From Nemania diffusa (lineage: Eukaryota > Ascomycota > Sordariomycetes > Xylariales > Xylariaceae), in contig JBBPUQ010000003.1 of assembly GCA_038501195.1 (NCBI GenBank), positions 5,486,501-5,550,500 of the forward strand: a DNA stretch of 64,000 bases. The letters run 5' to 3'. Each line of letters begins with the position of its first letter. Within the stretch, counting starts at the first letter, position 1. A program made the position numbers and the translations under genes. A model generated the notes under the pieces. It was not told the origin of the DNA and did no database searches. It worked only from the letters and a program-made list of their open reading frames with translations. Shown in pieces: positions 1 through 15,051 of the stretch.

Positions 1-1575
1 AAATTTATAATAAAAAAAATTAAGTAATAAGTATTTATTATTTAATATTTATAAATTAAAAAATTAAAAAAAAATTAAAAAAAAATTAAAATAAATTATA
101 ATTATTTAAAAAATAATTAATAAATATTAAATGAAAATTATAAAAACAATAAAAAAAAAACTATAATAAAAAATATAAAATAAAAAAATATAAAATAAAA
201 AAAATATTTAAATTATTTATAATTTATTTTTAATTTAAATATAATAAAAAGTTAACTTTTATATATATTAAATAAAAAGTTATAAAAAAAAAAAATTATA
301 AATATGTTAAATAAAATTGAAAATTAAATATTAAAAAAATATAAAATAATTAATATTTTTAAATTAAAAAAAAAAAAAAAAAAAATAATAAAAAATATAA
401 TTTATTATAAAAAAAATAAAAATATATTAAAATATTTAATAAAATAAAAAAACTAATTTATTAAATATAATATTTAATTAATATAAAAGCTTTTTTTATA
501 AAATATAATTAAAAAATTAAAAAATTTTAAATAATAGAAAAAAGTCTTTTTAAAAAAAATTATTAATAAAAAGTTAATAAAATTTAAAAAAATTATAAAA
601 TAATAAAAAAATAATTTATAAAAATTATTATAATAAAATAAAAATTAAAATTAATAATAAATTAAAAAATAATTAAATATAATATAAATTAAAAAAAAGT
701 TTTATTAAAATTAAAAAAAAGTTTTATTAAAATTTTTTTTTATTAAATTTAATTAATAATAATATATTAATTATTAAATATATATAAAATAAATTTATTA
801 TTATTATTTAAATATTTAAATTAATATATTTATATTTAAAATAATATTATATAATATAAAAATAAAAACTTTATAAAATAATTATTTTAATTTTAATAAT
901 TTTAATATTAATATTATTTTATAATAATTAATTTATATTAAAAAATTAAATAAAACTTATATAATAATATTTTATTTATTAATTAATAATTATTTTAATA
1001 AATATAAAAAAGTTAATATTAAAAATATAAAAATAAATATTAAAATAAAATAAATAATAAAGTTTTTATTATATTTTTATTATATAATAATAAAAATATA
1101 ATAAGTTTTTTTTTATTTATAAATTAATTAATAATAAAATATTAAAAAAATAATTAAAAATTATTAAATAAATATAAATTATAAAAAAATATTTTAAAAA
1201 ATTTATAATTAATATTTTTAATTAAAAAATTAAAAATTAATAAATAATAATAATTTTAATTTAAATAATTATTAAATATTACAAATTAAAAATAATTAAA
1301 ATAATATATTTTTTTTTTTAAATTATTTTATATAAAACAAAATTAGTTTTTTTTAAAAATATATTTATTAAATATTTAAATAAAATTAATTTAATAATAA
1401 AAAAAACTATTTATTTATATATATAATAAAATTAATATAACATTTAATAAATTTTTAAATAATATTTTTTTAAATAAATTTTTTTTTAAAAAAAGTTTAA
1501 AATTTTAATATATAAATTAATAATACATTAAAAATAAAACTTTATATTAAAAATATTATAAACTTGTTATATCAA
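1..1575. other. Unassigned AT-only sequence
   Basis: Nothing recognisable is left here. There are runs of A, TAA and TTA words and one small tandem duplication of about 24 bp near 688-735. It is probably older and more heavily RIP-mutated transposon sequence than the LTR that follows, but no element can be named. Confidence 0.5.
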
Positions 1576-1805
1576 TGACTTAATAAAATTTATATATATA
1601 CACTAGGTGCATATAACCAAAACTTAGACTAAGACTTTTATTAAATAACCGAATAAATAAAAAATATAAGAACTCACTGGGATCCATAGAACCTACAGGT
1701 TCTACATATATATATATGTAAATAACTTATATACGATTCTTTTGGTTGTACTCTTTTTTGTAAAATATATATACGAATTAATACAGAACTTTAAGACCTA
1801 GAAAC
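1576..1805 (+). repeat. Copia-family LTR, 5' head fragment
   Basis: This starts with TGACTTAA and matches the first 231 bases of the 297-bp LTRs at 6,550 and 12,106 in order and spacing. It keeps the most G and C of the LTR copies (for example GGGATCCATAGAACC near 1,680), so it has suffered least RIP. It breaks off inside the word TAGAAAC at 1,799-1,805. The missing 66 bases are found at 15,060-15,125, so one LTR has been split by about 13 kb of inserted DNA. Confidence 0.85.
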
Positions 1806-1806
1806 T

Positions 1807-2005
1807 GTTAGATTTAATATATCTGTTTTAGTGTTGTATTAGTGACTAGTTTTAATCTAAAGCAATTATTTAATAACTTTTTTTTATATGTTATATAAAC
1901 TATTTAATATTAGCTATATTGTTTATATAATTAATATATATTTTTTATATATAAATTTTAAACTTTTTAAAAAAAATTTAAATTTAATATATTTTTTTAA
2001 AAATA
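1807..2005 (+). mobile_element. Half copy of the MITE-like inverted-repeat element
   Basis: From TTAGATTTAATATATC onward this matches the left half of the element at 14,683-15,037 for about 190 bases, including TGACTAGTTTTAATCT and AATATTAGCTATATTG. Similarity stops near the centre of the palindrome; the right half is missing or too degraded to see. It sits exactly at the point where the copia-family LTR is broken. Confidence 0.7.
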
Positions 2006-3463
2006 AATATTTTAATATTTTTTTTTATATTATATAATTGTTTTTATAATTAATAATAAATATATTTATATTTATAATAAATAATAAAATTTTATAATAT
2101 ATAATATAAAACTTAAAATATATTATTAAATATATTATAATAAATAAATAACTTATATTATATAAATATATTATTAAATAAATTAATATATTATTGTTTA
2201 ATTATTAAATAATATATAATATATTAAATATAAATATAATTAAACTTATTAAAAATCTTTAATTTGTTTTTTTTTTATTTTTTTTTTATTTTTATTTTTT
2301 TATTTTTTATAATTATTTTAATATATATATTTTTATATTTATATTATATATTTGTTACAATTAAATAAAAGAATTATTTATTAATTAATTTATAAATTTT
2401 TTAAATAATTATTTATTTAATAAATATTATAAAGTTATATATTTATATATAATAATTAAATAATTTATTAATATTATAAAAACTATTATATTATAGCTTT
2501 TTTTTGTTATTTTTTATAAATAATTTAATTTTATATTTTAAATATATTGTTAATATATATATAAGTTATTTAATTTTTTTTTTTTTTTTTTAAAAAAAAA
2601 TAAAAATAAAAACTTTTATTTTTAATAAATTATTTATTTATATACTTTTAAAAAATTATTAATAAGTTTTATAAAATATTTATATTATTATTGCTATTAT
2701 ATTTCTTTTTTAAAAAAAAAAAAAATCAAAAAAAAAAAAACTTTTTATTATTGTTTTTTTATTTTTTTTACACTTTAATATTTATAATAATATATATATT
2801 TTTATTTATATTTATTATATTTTATTAATAAACTTTTATAATAATAAATATATTTTTATTTATATTTATTATATTTTATTAATAAACTTATTTGTTTGTT
2901 TTTTTTATTATTATTTTTAATTTTAATAAATTAATAGTAAATATATTAAATATTTATAAATGTTTTAATAAAAATATAATATTAATTATATCGATTTTTT
3001 TTTTAAAATTACTAAAATATTTATAAGCTATTTATATATTTATATTTTTTTTTATAATATTTGCTATATTTATTTTTTATAAATTTATATATTTATTAAT
3101 TATTAATTAATAATATTTTTATAATAATTTAATATAATTTTTTAAAGCAATTTATAAAACTTTTTATTTATAATATATTTATAATATTTTTAAAAGTTAT
3201 TTAAATAAAATTTATTAAAAATTTATAAATTATAATAATTGTTATATATATTATTTTAATAGCTATATATATAAAATTATATAAATAGTTTTTTTTTAAT
3301 TAATATAATTTTAATTAATTAATTAATTTAAACTTATTAATATTTATTAAGTTTTTTATATTTTATATAATATTTTTATTAATAATATTTTTGTTATTAA
3401 GTTTGTTATTTTTTATATTATTGTTTATATTTTTTTGCATTTATTAAAAATTAATATAAAATA

Positions 3464-3500
<37 letters not shown>

Positions 3501-6500
3501 TAAAGTTTTTAAATTAAATATAAACTATTATAATAGCAAAATTATTTATATATAAAAAGTATTTTTTAAATAGTTTTTTTTTTTTTTTTTTAAATATATA
3601 TAGTTTTATAAACTTTAAATTATATTATTTTTGCTTTTTTTTTTTTTATTTAATTAGTTCATTTTAAATAACTATTAATTATAACTATTTATTTTATATT
3701 TATTTTATTAATTTTTTATTTATTAATTAATTTTTAAATTAATTAATAATAATTAAAATATTTATAAAAAACTTAAATTATTAAAAAAATATAATTAATT
3801 TTAATTATATTAAAAATATAAATTATTTTTAAAATATAAAAACTTTAATAAATTTATTAATAATAAATTTATTAATAAATATATATTTTATTATAAAACT
3901 TTTATATTTAATTTTTTAATATAACTAATAGTTATATATATTTATATATTTTAATTTAATATATAAAACTATTATTTTTTTAATAATTAATTTTATAATT
4001 TATTAATTATTATATTAAATATATATATATTAGCTATTAAAACTAATATTAAATTTATTCATTAATTAATTAATATATATAGTTTTTTTAATTATTTATA
4101 TAAAAATAAAAAATTTAATTTTAATAATAAATATAATAATTATATTTTATTTATTAATTTTTTATTTTATAATATTATTAAAAAGTTTTATAATATAAAT
4201 TTAAAAATTTTTTTAGTTAAAAATATTATTATTAAATAAAATATTATTAGTTATTATAAAGTTATTTTTATTATTAAATTATAAAATATAAAATTAAATA
4301 TTTAATAAATAAAATAAAAACTTATTAATTATTTTATAATATTTAAATAATAAATTATAATTAAAATAAATTAATTATAAAATTTTAAATATTATATTAA
4401 AATATATAATTATTATAATATATAATATAAATTTTATTTTTTATTAAAATAAATAAATATTAGCTAAGGTTATAATTTTTTTATAAAAAAAAAGTTTATT
4501 AGTTTTTATTAAAATATTTAAATAAATATTAAATATTAAACTTTTTAATTTAATAATTTTTTTAATATAAAAAGTTTAAAAAAATTATAAAAAGTTTTTT
4601 TATTTATTTTTTATAACTTTTATTTTTAAAAATTATTATAAATTATTTTTTTTTATAAAATTATATTTAATTTTTAAAGCTTGAATTATTTTATTAATTA
4701 TTTTTTAGTTTTCTTTTTTATAAATTATTATTATATTATTAATATAAATAAATAATAATATTTTATTTTTTAAAAAATAATAAAGTTTATAAAATATAAA
4801 AATAAATTTTATTTTATAAAATAATTTAATAAATTTTTTTTATTATAATAAAAAAAACTTTTATAATTTATATAAAATTTATTATAATTAAATTATTATT
4901 TTAAATTTTTAATAATTTAATAATATATATATATAAATTTTTTTAATTAATTTAATATTAACAAATATATTTATAATATTATATTATTTAAATTTTAAAT
5001 TAAATTTAATAATAATAGCTATTAATATTTTAAATAATTTTTTTACTAATATATTAATATAAATGTTTTTTTTATTATAATTAAATTATTAGTTTTTTTA
5101 TATTATTAAATAAGTTTTATATTTATTATAATAGTTATATTTATTAAATTTATATATATATATTTATATATAATTAAATATTAAACTTTTTTATAAAAAA
5201 ATTTTTAAAAATTTTTTTTAAATATTTATTTCAATATAGTTTTATAAATATATATATTTAGTTTTATAAAAATGATTTTTTAACAAATAATTAATAAATT
5301 TATTATATTATTTTAATAAAAAAAAAAAATTTTAATAATAAATTTTTATTTTTTAAAATAATTGTTTTTAAAAATAAGTTTTTTAATAATAGTTAAATAG
5401 TTTAAAAGTTTTTTTTTTTTTTTTAAATAGTTTTATTAATATTTAATATTTATAATATTTTATTATAAAAAATATTAATTAATTTATTTTTAATATTTAA
5501 TATTTTAAATTATTTATTTATATATATATAAACTTTAAAAAAGTTTATAATTTATTTAAAAGTTTTTTTTTTATAAGCTTTTTTAAAAGTTAATTTTTTT
5601 TATTAATAAAGTTTTTTATAATATTAAATATTTATAATAACTTATTATAATTATATATAATATTTTTTAATAAATAAATTTATTATATTTTTATTATTAA
5701 TTTATTATTAATATATAATATATTATAAAGTTTTATTAAATAAAAATAAATAATTTAATTATTTTATAATAAATTAAAAAATAATATTTTAATTTAAATT
5801 TATAATTTATTTTTAATATATATATTTTTTTTAAATAAAAATTAAAATAATTAAATTAAAAAATTATTAAATTTAATAGTATAATAAAAAAAAATTTAAA
5901 AAATATTAAAAGTTTTAATTTAAATTTAATATTTATATAAAAATATTTTTTTTTAAATAATTTTTTAAAATATTAATTATAAATTTGTTTTTTTTTTATT
6001 TTATAAAATCGAAATTTTTTAATATATTTTTTAATAATATATTATTATATTTATTATTTTTTAAATAGTTTTTTATATTTTTATTTAATTTAAAAATATT
6101 TTAATATATAATTTTTTTAATTAATATTTTATAAACTTTTAAAAAAACTTTAAAAAATTTATTTTTAAATTTATTTAAATTTTTATTAAAGAATTTATTT
6201 TTATTAAAATTTATATTTTTAATAATAATTACTTTATTTTTTTATAATAATTATATATAATAAATATTAATAAATTAATAATTTATTAAATAGTTTATTT
6301 AAGCTTTAAAATTAAGCTTTTAATATTTATATTTTTTTATTTAATTTATTAAATTATAATAAATATTATATAATTAATTTATTTAAATATTTAATTATAT
6401 AAATAAATTATTATATAAATTATTTTAATTTATAAAAATAAAAAAAGTTTATAGTTATTATATATAAAACTTATTTTTAATTTAATAATAATTTTTATTT

Positions 6501-6549
6501 TTTTAGTTTTATTATTAAAATTTTAAATATATAATAATTGTTAAACTAA
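2006..6549. other. Unassigned AT-rich sequence
   Basis: No gene or named element can be supported. The stretch holds long A and T runs and a tandem duplication of about 53 bp at roughly 2,785-2,890. It lies inside the 13-kb insertion that splits the copia LTR, and is likely older transposon DNA mutated past recognition. Confidence 0.5.
2785..2890. repeat. Two-copy tandem repeat, about 53 bp unit
   Basis: Two adjacent near-identical units share TTTTTATTTATATTTATTAT and end in ATTAATAAACTT. It is a small local duplication in the AT block with no visible function. Confidence 0.7.
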
Positions 6550-6846
6550 TAATTTAACAGAACTTATATATACGTACTAAATGTGTACAACTAAAACTTA
6601 AACTAAAACTTGTATTAAGTAACTAAATAAATAAAAAATACAAGAATTTACTAAAATCTATAGAACTTATAAGTTCTACGTATATATATATATAAATAAC
6701 TTATGTACAACTTTTTTAGTTGTACTTTTTTTTGTAAAAAACACATATAAATTAATACAGAATTTTAGAACTTAAAAACAGATTTTAAACTTTATAAATT
6801 ACTTTAAATTTTTTTATATATATATATATAAAAAGTTTTATTAATA
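6550..6846 (+). repeat. Copia 5' LTR, 297 bp
   Basis: This begins TAATTTAACAG (from TGACTTAACAG) and ends ATTAATA. It aligns over its full 297 bases with the LTR at 12,106-12,402 but keeps more C and G, although both were identical when the element inserted. An inner palindrome GAACTTATAAGTTC is conserved in all copies. Confidence 0.88.
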
Positions 6847-6879
6847 CTAATTAGTAATTATAAAATATAATTACAAATT

Positions 6880-6945
6880 AGCAAAATAAAAAAACAGAAA
6901 CTAGCTACTGTTAAAAGTAGCTTTTATGTTTTATTTTTTTGTTTT
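6880..6945. repeat. Imperfect hairpin in the copia leader
   Basis: Just after the 5' LTR, AGCTACTGTTAAAAGTAGCT forms an inverted repeat, extended by A-rich and T-rich flanks. Its place between the LTR and gag would put it in the untranslated leader of the RNA genome, where packaging or dimerisation structures often lie; that role is only inferred. Confidence 0.5.
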
Positions 6946-9900
6946 TTGTACAAAAAGTAAACTATTATTTATATTAATTAGCTAAAAACATATTAAATTA
7001 ACTATTGAATAAAAAAAACTTAATTATTATAAAATTAAAATTAGTTTTATATAATAGCTTAATTATTTTTATATAAAAATTAACAAAACTATAAACTATT
7101 TTATATATTTACTTTTTTAATTACTTTATTTATTTTTTTTTTTTTATTTTATTATTTTTTATAACTATGTTAGTATTTGTAACAAAAACAACTATAGCAG
7201 CTGTAGTTGTAGCAGCTAAACAAGCTTAAAACAACAAGTTAACAGCTTTATATAATAAAAATAAATTTATATACAAAAATATAGCTAAAAGCAGCAATAT
7301 TTAAATAAAAATTTAAAAAAAGTAAACTGATTTTAAATATTAAAATATAACTATTAATTTTAACTAATTTATTAAACTTTTATAATTAATAACATATTTT
7401 ATAAAATATTTGCAAAATTATATATAATTAAATATCGAAAGCAAATAGCTTATATAAATATTTATAATAAATTTTAATAGCTAAACAAAACTAATATTAA
7501 TAAATATTAATTATACGTTTTAAAAAAGATTTATTGCTATTGCTAAAAATAACAAAAATATTAAAATATGTAAAAAATCGCTTAAAAACAAGTTTTTATA
7601 CATTATTAAAAAATATATAAACAAAAACAATAAAAACTTAAATAATAATATATTTATATAAATAGTTTTAATATTTATATTAACAAATATATTAGAATTT
7701 TTAATTGTATAAATAAACTATTTAATATTATAACTAGCTATATTAAAGCTAACAATATTAATATATACTTTAGTATTTAGTATAAATAATTAAATATTTA
7801 TTTTTAAAATTTTTATTATATATTTTGTATTTTTATTTATATACAAAAATCAATTATATAAACTTTTTTTTATTTAAATTATTTATAATAATTTAATAAA
7901 AACAGCTTAATTTATTATATTTACTAAAATATAGCGATTTAACTAAAATTACAGCAATAAATTATATAATATATTATATAACAAAGCTTAAATTTTTATT
8001 TCGATATTTTGTTAACTTAAAATTATTAAAAAACAATACTATGTAATATTTTTTTTTATATTAAAAAAAAAAGCTAAATAGTATTATTTTAATTATATTA
8101 GTTTAATATATAAATAAAACAAAATTTATATAATATTTAACAATTATTTTAATATAATAATTAATTATAGTTAGTATTAAATTAATTAAACTATTATTAT
8201 TTTTATATAAATAAAACAAAACAATTTAATAAAAACAATATTTAAAATATTAAAAACTATAATTAATAAGCTTTAATTTATATAATATATTTTAAAACTT
8301 AATTATTATAAAAAAATATTACTTTATATAACAATTATATAAATATATTTTAATATATTTAAATTTAAACTTGTTTTAATTAGTTAAAAACTTATATATA
8401 AAGCTTTGTTTTTTAATTTATAAATAATATTGCAAGTTTTTTTTAATTAAAAAATAAACTACTATTATATAACAAATGTTTATTTTATTAACAAACAATA
8501 TAATATTAAATATTTAAAACAATTGTATAATTATAGCTTTAAAAAAAATTTTTATTAAAAATTACAACAATTGTATAATAAAAATAATAAAAATAAGAAA
8601 AAATATTTTATTTATAAAAAGCTTAGTTATTAATTTATTAATTATAACTAACAAAAAAAAATCAAAAATAAAAAAGCAATATTTTATTATATATAATATT
8701 TTAAAGCAAAAAGCTTTATTGTATAAAAAATATAATATATTTATATTAAACTACAAAAGTAATAAAAATTTTTTATATAATAATAATTTAAATTTTAAAA
8801 CTAAAAATAAAACAGTTTAATTTTTAATAAATTTAATATATTTTTATTATATAACAAAAAAAAAATATATATATTTAAAACTAAATATTAATATTAAACA
8901 ATTTTTATTTAAACAATTAATATAATATAAAATATTAAAGTATTTTATAAAATATTAATATAGCTAAAGTTTTAACTATTAAAAAAGCTTAAGTTAGAAC
9001 TTTTATATAAAAAAACTTTTTTATACAAATAAATTAAACTTTAAACAATATAGCAATTTAATTTAGTAATATTAAAAGTTTTAAAACTATAAATACTTTA
9101 ACAATTTTAATATTAATTAAATTAATTAAATTTTATATTTTAAATATATTAATTTTATTTTTACTGTTGTTATAAAATATAAATTAATTATATATTTATT
9201 TTAATAATATATAAAATATAATTATATAATAAAATAATATAACAGTATTAATTATACAAAAATAAAAACATTTATTTTTTAATATTAACTAATTAAAAGC
9301 TATAAATTATTTTATAAAATAAAAACTTTAAAAGTTATATTATCGATTTAAATATTTTTATATAAAAAAACTTATAAAATTATTGCAAAAAGTTAAATAT
9401 AATAATATTAATATTTTAATATTTCGAAAAATCAAAAAGTTTTATTACTATTATTAATTATATAATTAAACTTTAAAAAAATTTAAATTTTTACTAAAAA
9501 ACAAATATAATTTTAATTATAAAATCGTTATTAATGTTATATAAATTAACAAATAATTAATTTTATATATAATTAATACAAATATTTTGTTTTAAACAGC
9601 TAAATTTTTAAAGTTTTTAAATATATATAATATTTAAAACATATTATATTAATATTAAATTTTAATATATTAAAAACTACTTAATTATATTATATATAAC
9701 TTTAGTATAACTTTTTTGTTTAAAAAATTTTGCAATAATATATAACTAATTAAAGCTTTATATAAAAAAATATTTATTAAAACATATTAAACTATTAAAA
9801 AAGTTAAACAAATATATATATTACTTTATTATATGTTTAATATTTTGTATAAAAAAATCAATTATTATATAAATAAAAAAACAATATTGCAAATAATTAT

Positions 9901-12105
9901 AAAAGCTTTAAATAGTATAGCTAAATTAAACAGTTTTATATTTATTTTGTTAATTTTTAAAATTTACTTTAAAATTAATAATAATTTACTTTTTTTATTA
10001 AAAATTACTTAAAAAGTAAAAGTTATATAAAAAGCTATAAAAATATTAAAAAATATTTATATAAAAATTAATATTAACTAAGTTATATAAACTAAAAACA
10101 AATTAATATTATTATATAAAGTATTTTTTTTACTTTTTTTAAAATAAAGTTATAATATAAAAAAAGTACAAAAATTAAACAAAACTATATAAAATTTTTA
10201 CAATTAAAAATTATAACATTACAGTTAATATAACAAATAAACTAATTAAATTTTGTTATATATAAATTAAGCTATATTATTAATAAAAAGTTATATTTAA
10301 TTTATTATATAAAAAAAATAACTTTTTATATAACTTTTTTTAAGTTATTAAATAGTTATAACTTTAATATAAAAATAAACTAAAAAAATTATTTATATTT
10401 ATTAATAACTAATACTTTGTACTAAAAAAAATCAATAATTATATTTTAGCTATATAATTAAAACAAAATAGTATAATTATTATATTTAATATATTTTTTA
10501 AATAATTAAATATAACTAAAATAAATATATTAACAACTTAAAATATATTTTAGTTTATATAATATAACTTAAATTAATATAATTAAATAAAATTTTTTTA
10601 AATTAAACTTATATAAAAAGTTAAAAATAAAATAATTAAATTATATAAAAAGTTTAAATTAGTTATATAAAGTTATAAAAATAACAACAAAGTTTAAATT
10701 TTTATATAAATATTAACAATTTAGCATATAAATTAATAGTTTATTATAGCTTTAAAACTGTTGCTAATTTAAAACTACAATATATATATAAAATTGTAAA
10801 ATATTTTTTAAATATATATATAGTTATATAACAAATTAAACTAAAAAATTTATATTTACTTATTAAAAAAACTAAAAAACAAATATTTAATAAAAACTAT
10901 GTTTTAAATTATATAATTATTATATAAATTAGCTAAATTAAAATTATACTAGTATAAAATTTATTATAAACATTATTGCTAAAAATTAAACATAAAAATA
11001 TTTATATATAACTTATATTTATTATATATTAAAAAAAAACTTAATAAATTTATAATTATAAAATTTTAAATAAATAATACTTTTAATATTATATTTAAAA
11101 AGTTTTTATATAAAAAAAAAACTAAACTATTATTTTATATAAAATTAAAAACAAAATTAACACTTAAACATTTTATTAAATTTAATAAAAGTAAAATTTA
11201 AATAAACAAACAAAATTTTCTTTTTATTTAATAAAAATAAACTAAACAATTATATACTATTAACTTTTATATAAAAAATTATTTTTAACAATATATTATT
11301 TAATAAGTTTAAAATATATATATTATATTAATATATTAATTAAAAACATTATATAATTTATTAATTGTTATATAAGTTTAAAAGCTATTAAAAAACAATA
11401 TTAAAGCATTAAATATACAAATATAATAATAAATTAATAACATATAGCAAAAACTACGCTATATATTTTTAAATTTTAATTATATAAAAATTTTTATTTT
11501 TATTAATAAAGCATTTATAAACAATAAAAATTTAAGTTTTTAAATTAAATTTATAATTATATTAGTTAACAAAAGCTATACAAAAAACACTTTTACAATT
11601 AAAAGCAATATTATTTATTAAAATTTAATTAAATATAAATATATTATATATAATATATTAGTAAATAAACTATATAGTATAATTAACAAATTTAATTATA
11701 TTATTATATTTAATATAACTTTTTAAAAAATTATTTATATAATAAAATTACTAACTATATTACTAGTTATATATACTAATTTTAAATTTTTATATAAATA
11801 TTTAGTTAAACTAAAAACTATGCAAACAAAGCAACTTATAATTAATATTATATTATTTTAAAAAATATACAAAAATCGCAAAATTATAAAAATATATTAA
11901 ATCAATAGCAAAAATAACTTAACAAACATTTATATAAAAAAAATACTTAATTAAATATTAAAAAAACTAGTTAATATAAATAAACTAGTTATATAAATAA
12001 AAATATATATAAATTAATTAAATAGTAAAAAAAATAACAAAAAATTAATTAATATTAAAACTACAGTTATTATATAAAAAAAAAAAAGTTTTAATATTAA
12101 ATTAA

Positions 12106-12402
12106 TAATTTAATAAAATTTATATATATATATTAAATATATATAACTAAAACTTAAACTAAAACTTTTATTAAATCATTAAATAAATAAAAAATATAAA
12201 AATTTATTAAGATTTATAAAACTTATAAGTTTTATATATATATATATATAAATAATTTATATATAACTTTTTTAGTTATATTTTTTTTTGTAAAAAATAT
12301 ATATAAATTAATATAAAATCTTAAAATTTAAAAACAAACTTTAAATTTTATAAATTATTTTAAATTTTCTTATATATATATATATAAAAAGTTTTACTAA
12401 TA
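12106..12402 (+). repeat. Copia 3' LTR, 297 bp
   Basis: This is the same length and order as the 5' LTR but almost every C/G position is now T/A, so it is the most RIP-mutated LTR of the family in the window. Confidence 0.88.
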
Positions 12403-14682
12403 ATAATAAAATTTTAAAAATAATACTATATTTTTTAATAATTAATTTATTAAAATAAATAGTTTTTTATTTTAAGTTAATAAATTTATTATTATATTTA
12501 ATAGTTTTTATTTTAATATTAAAATAATAGCTTATATATTTAATATAATTTTTAAAAATTATTTATATAATATTAGCAAATTTATTATTAATATAATAAT
12601 TTTATATATAATTTAAATATTAATTAATTATTAATATTACTTTTTAAAAGAATTTTTTTTAATTAAATTTATTATATTTATAAAAATTAATTATTAAATA
12701 TATATTTATTTTTATAATTTTTAAATAAATATTTTATATTATTTTATAATATATTTTTATTTTATTATAAATTATATAATTAATAATATAAATTTTATTA
12801 TTAAAATATAATATAATTATTATTTTTTTAATATAAATTAATAATTATTTTAATAGTTTAAATTTTAAATATTTAAATTATTAATATTAGCAATATAAAT
12901 TTGTTTTAATTTTTAATTTTTTTATATAAAAATTTAACAGGTTTTTTTATATATAAAAAATATAAGCTATAAATTATATTAAAAAATATTTTATTATATA
13001 TTAGTTATATATATAAATTAAAAAATATAAAAATATTTTTTAATAATATTTTAAAAAATTAAAATTAAAATTATTTTTTTAATAAATATTTATATAGTTT
13101 AAAGTTTATAAAAATATTAAATTTATAATTATTTTTAAATAATAAATTATATTATATAATTTATATATAATGTATTTTTTTAAACTTTAAATTTTTATAT
13201 TGATTTTTTATAACTATATATATAAATTATATTATTTTTTACTATTATTATATTTTTAAAATTAGCTTTTTTTAAATTTAAAAAATAATTTAATATATTA
13301 AAAATATATAAAAAAACTTTTAAATTTATTATAATTAAATTTTTTAATAAATAAATTAATAAACTTTTTTTTTATAAATTAAAAATATTTTTAACTTAAA
13401 CTATTAAAAACTTTAAAAATTAATTTTTTTTTTAATAGTTTTAAATTTGTTTTTTTTAAACTTTTTTTTTTATATTATTATTTTATATATTTTATTATTT
13501 ATTTTATAGCTTTATTAATATTTAATTATAATTTAGCGATTTTTTTAATAATTATATTTAAAATTTAATTATTAAATTTATTTTAAAAAAAAATAAATTA
13601 ATATTTAATTATTAAATAATATTTATAATATATTATATAATTAATAATATTAAAATTTTTTTTATTATTATTTATATAAATATTTATTTTAAAATATTTA
13701 TAAAAATTATTTTATAAACTTTTTTAAATATTTTTTTATTATTTGTTTTATTTAAAATTATTATAATATTTTCGTTTTTTTTTATTTTTAATAAAACTAT
13801 TTTTAATAATTTTATTGTTTTTAATTAATAAATTTGTTTTTATTTTGTTTTTTTTGAAATATAAAAAAAAATTTTTTTTTTATAAGTTTTTTATTAATTT
13901 TTATAATATTTAAAATTATTGTTTTATAATATAGCTTAAAAACTATAATATAATAGCTTAATATATTATTAATAATTTTAACGCTATAAATATTTTAAAA
14001 TTTAATAGTTTAAATAAAATAAATAATTTAAAAAACTTTTTTAAAATTAATAATAAGTTTAAAAAATTTAATAATATTAATATTTTTAATGTTTATTTTA
14101 ATAATTTTATTTAATTATTTATTAATTTATTTAATAAAGTTTTTAATAAACTTTATTATTATTAAATATATAAAGTTTTTATATTTTTGTTTATATTTAA
14201 ATTTAAAAATTTATTATATTATTTATTAATTATTTTATTTATTTTTATATATATTAGTTTATAATTAAAATATATTATTTTATATATTTATTTAATAAAT
14301 TTAATAAACTTTATTTAATAAATATTATAATATTTTATTATTATATTATAGTTTTATTTAATAATTAAATAAAATATTTATTAAAAAATAATAAATTTAA
14401 TAATTAATATATTAAAAAAATCAATATTTATATTTATAAATTTTATTATTATTAATATATTTCATTATTTTAATTAAAAAGTTTATATAAATTTAAAAAT
14501 TAAATAAATTTATAAATTTTTATTATATATTTTTATAATAAAGTTTTTTTTTTTTATAAATAAAAGTTATTAAAAAAATAAAAAATAATTATAATAAAAA
14601 TTATTATTTTAATAATTTTATTAATTATATATATATAATTTATTATTTAATAAAATATAAAAATTAATAAAACTTTTAATTA
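12403..14682. other. Unassigned AT-rich sequence
   Basis: No gene, LTR or inverted repeat was recognised between the copia element and the MITE-like element. It appears to be deeply RIP-mutated older DNA. Confidence 0.5.
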
Positions 14683-15037
14683 TTAGATTTAATATATTTG
14701 TTTTAATATTATATTAATAACTAGTTTTAATTTAAAACAATTATTTAATAAGTTTTTTTTGTACATTATATAAATTATTTAATATTAGCTATATTGTTTA
14801 TATAATTAATATGTGCTTTTTATATATAAGCTTTAAGCTCTTTAAAAAAGGCTTAAATTTAACATTAGCTTCTTTTAAAAAGCTTAAAGCCTATATGTGG
14901 AAAATATATATTGATTATATAAGCGATATAGCTAGTATTAAGTGGTTTATATAACACACAAAAAAAGCTTGTTAAATAATTGCCTCAGATTAAAACTAGT
15001 TATTAATATAACACTAAAGCAAATATACTAAATCTAA
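14683..15037. mobile_element. MITE-like palindromic element, about 355 bp
   Basis: The left end (TTAGATTTAATATATTTG) is the reverse complement of the right end (CAAATATACTAAATCTAA), and the complementarity continues inward almost to the centre near 14,860. The inner arms pair AGCTTTAAGCTCTTTAAAAA with its complement around 14,860-14,890. TA lies directly outside both ends, as for Tc1/mariner-type insertions, although the second copy at 1,807 is preceded by TG. The right arm is clearly less RIP-mutated than the left. No coding capacity. It could instead be a terminal repeat of a larger element. Confidence 0.8.
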
Positions 15038-15051
15038 TAGTTCAAATTTAA

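Larger units (their letters stand above)
6550..12402 (+). mobile_element. Ty1/copia LTR retrotransposon, full length, RIP-killed
   Basis: The element is bounded by two 297-bp direct repeats and spans 5,853 bp. On the plus strand a gag-like frame starts at the ATG at 7,167 (AAVVVAAKQA follows). An integrase segment is readable at about 9,510-9,990 (IIKALN, then FILLIFK and QKVKVIQKAIKI). A very clear RNase H domain lies at about 11,490-12,000, with FINKAFINNKNLSF, NTFTIKSNIIY and YTNFKFLYKYLVKLKT. The order gag-integrase-(RT)-RNase H is the Ty1/copia order, and the motifs match a copia lineage common in ascomycetes. Most stops are TAA in place of CAA, as RIP produces, and Asp codons after T have become Asn. 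Target-site duplications could not be resolved. It is dead, and it sits inside the insertion that splits an LTR of its own family. Confidence 0.9.
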
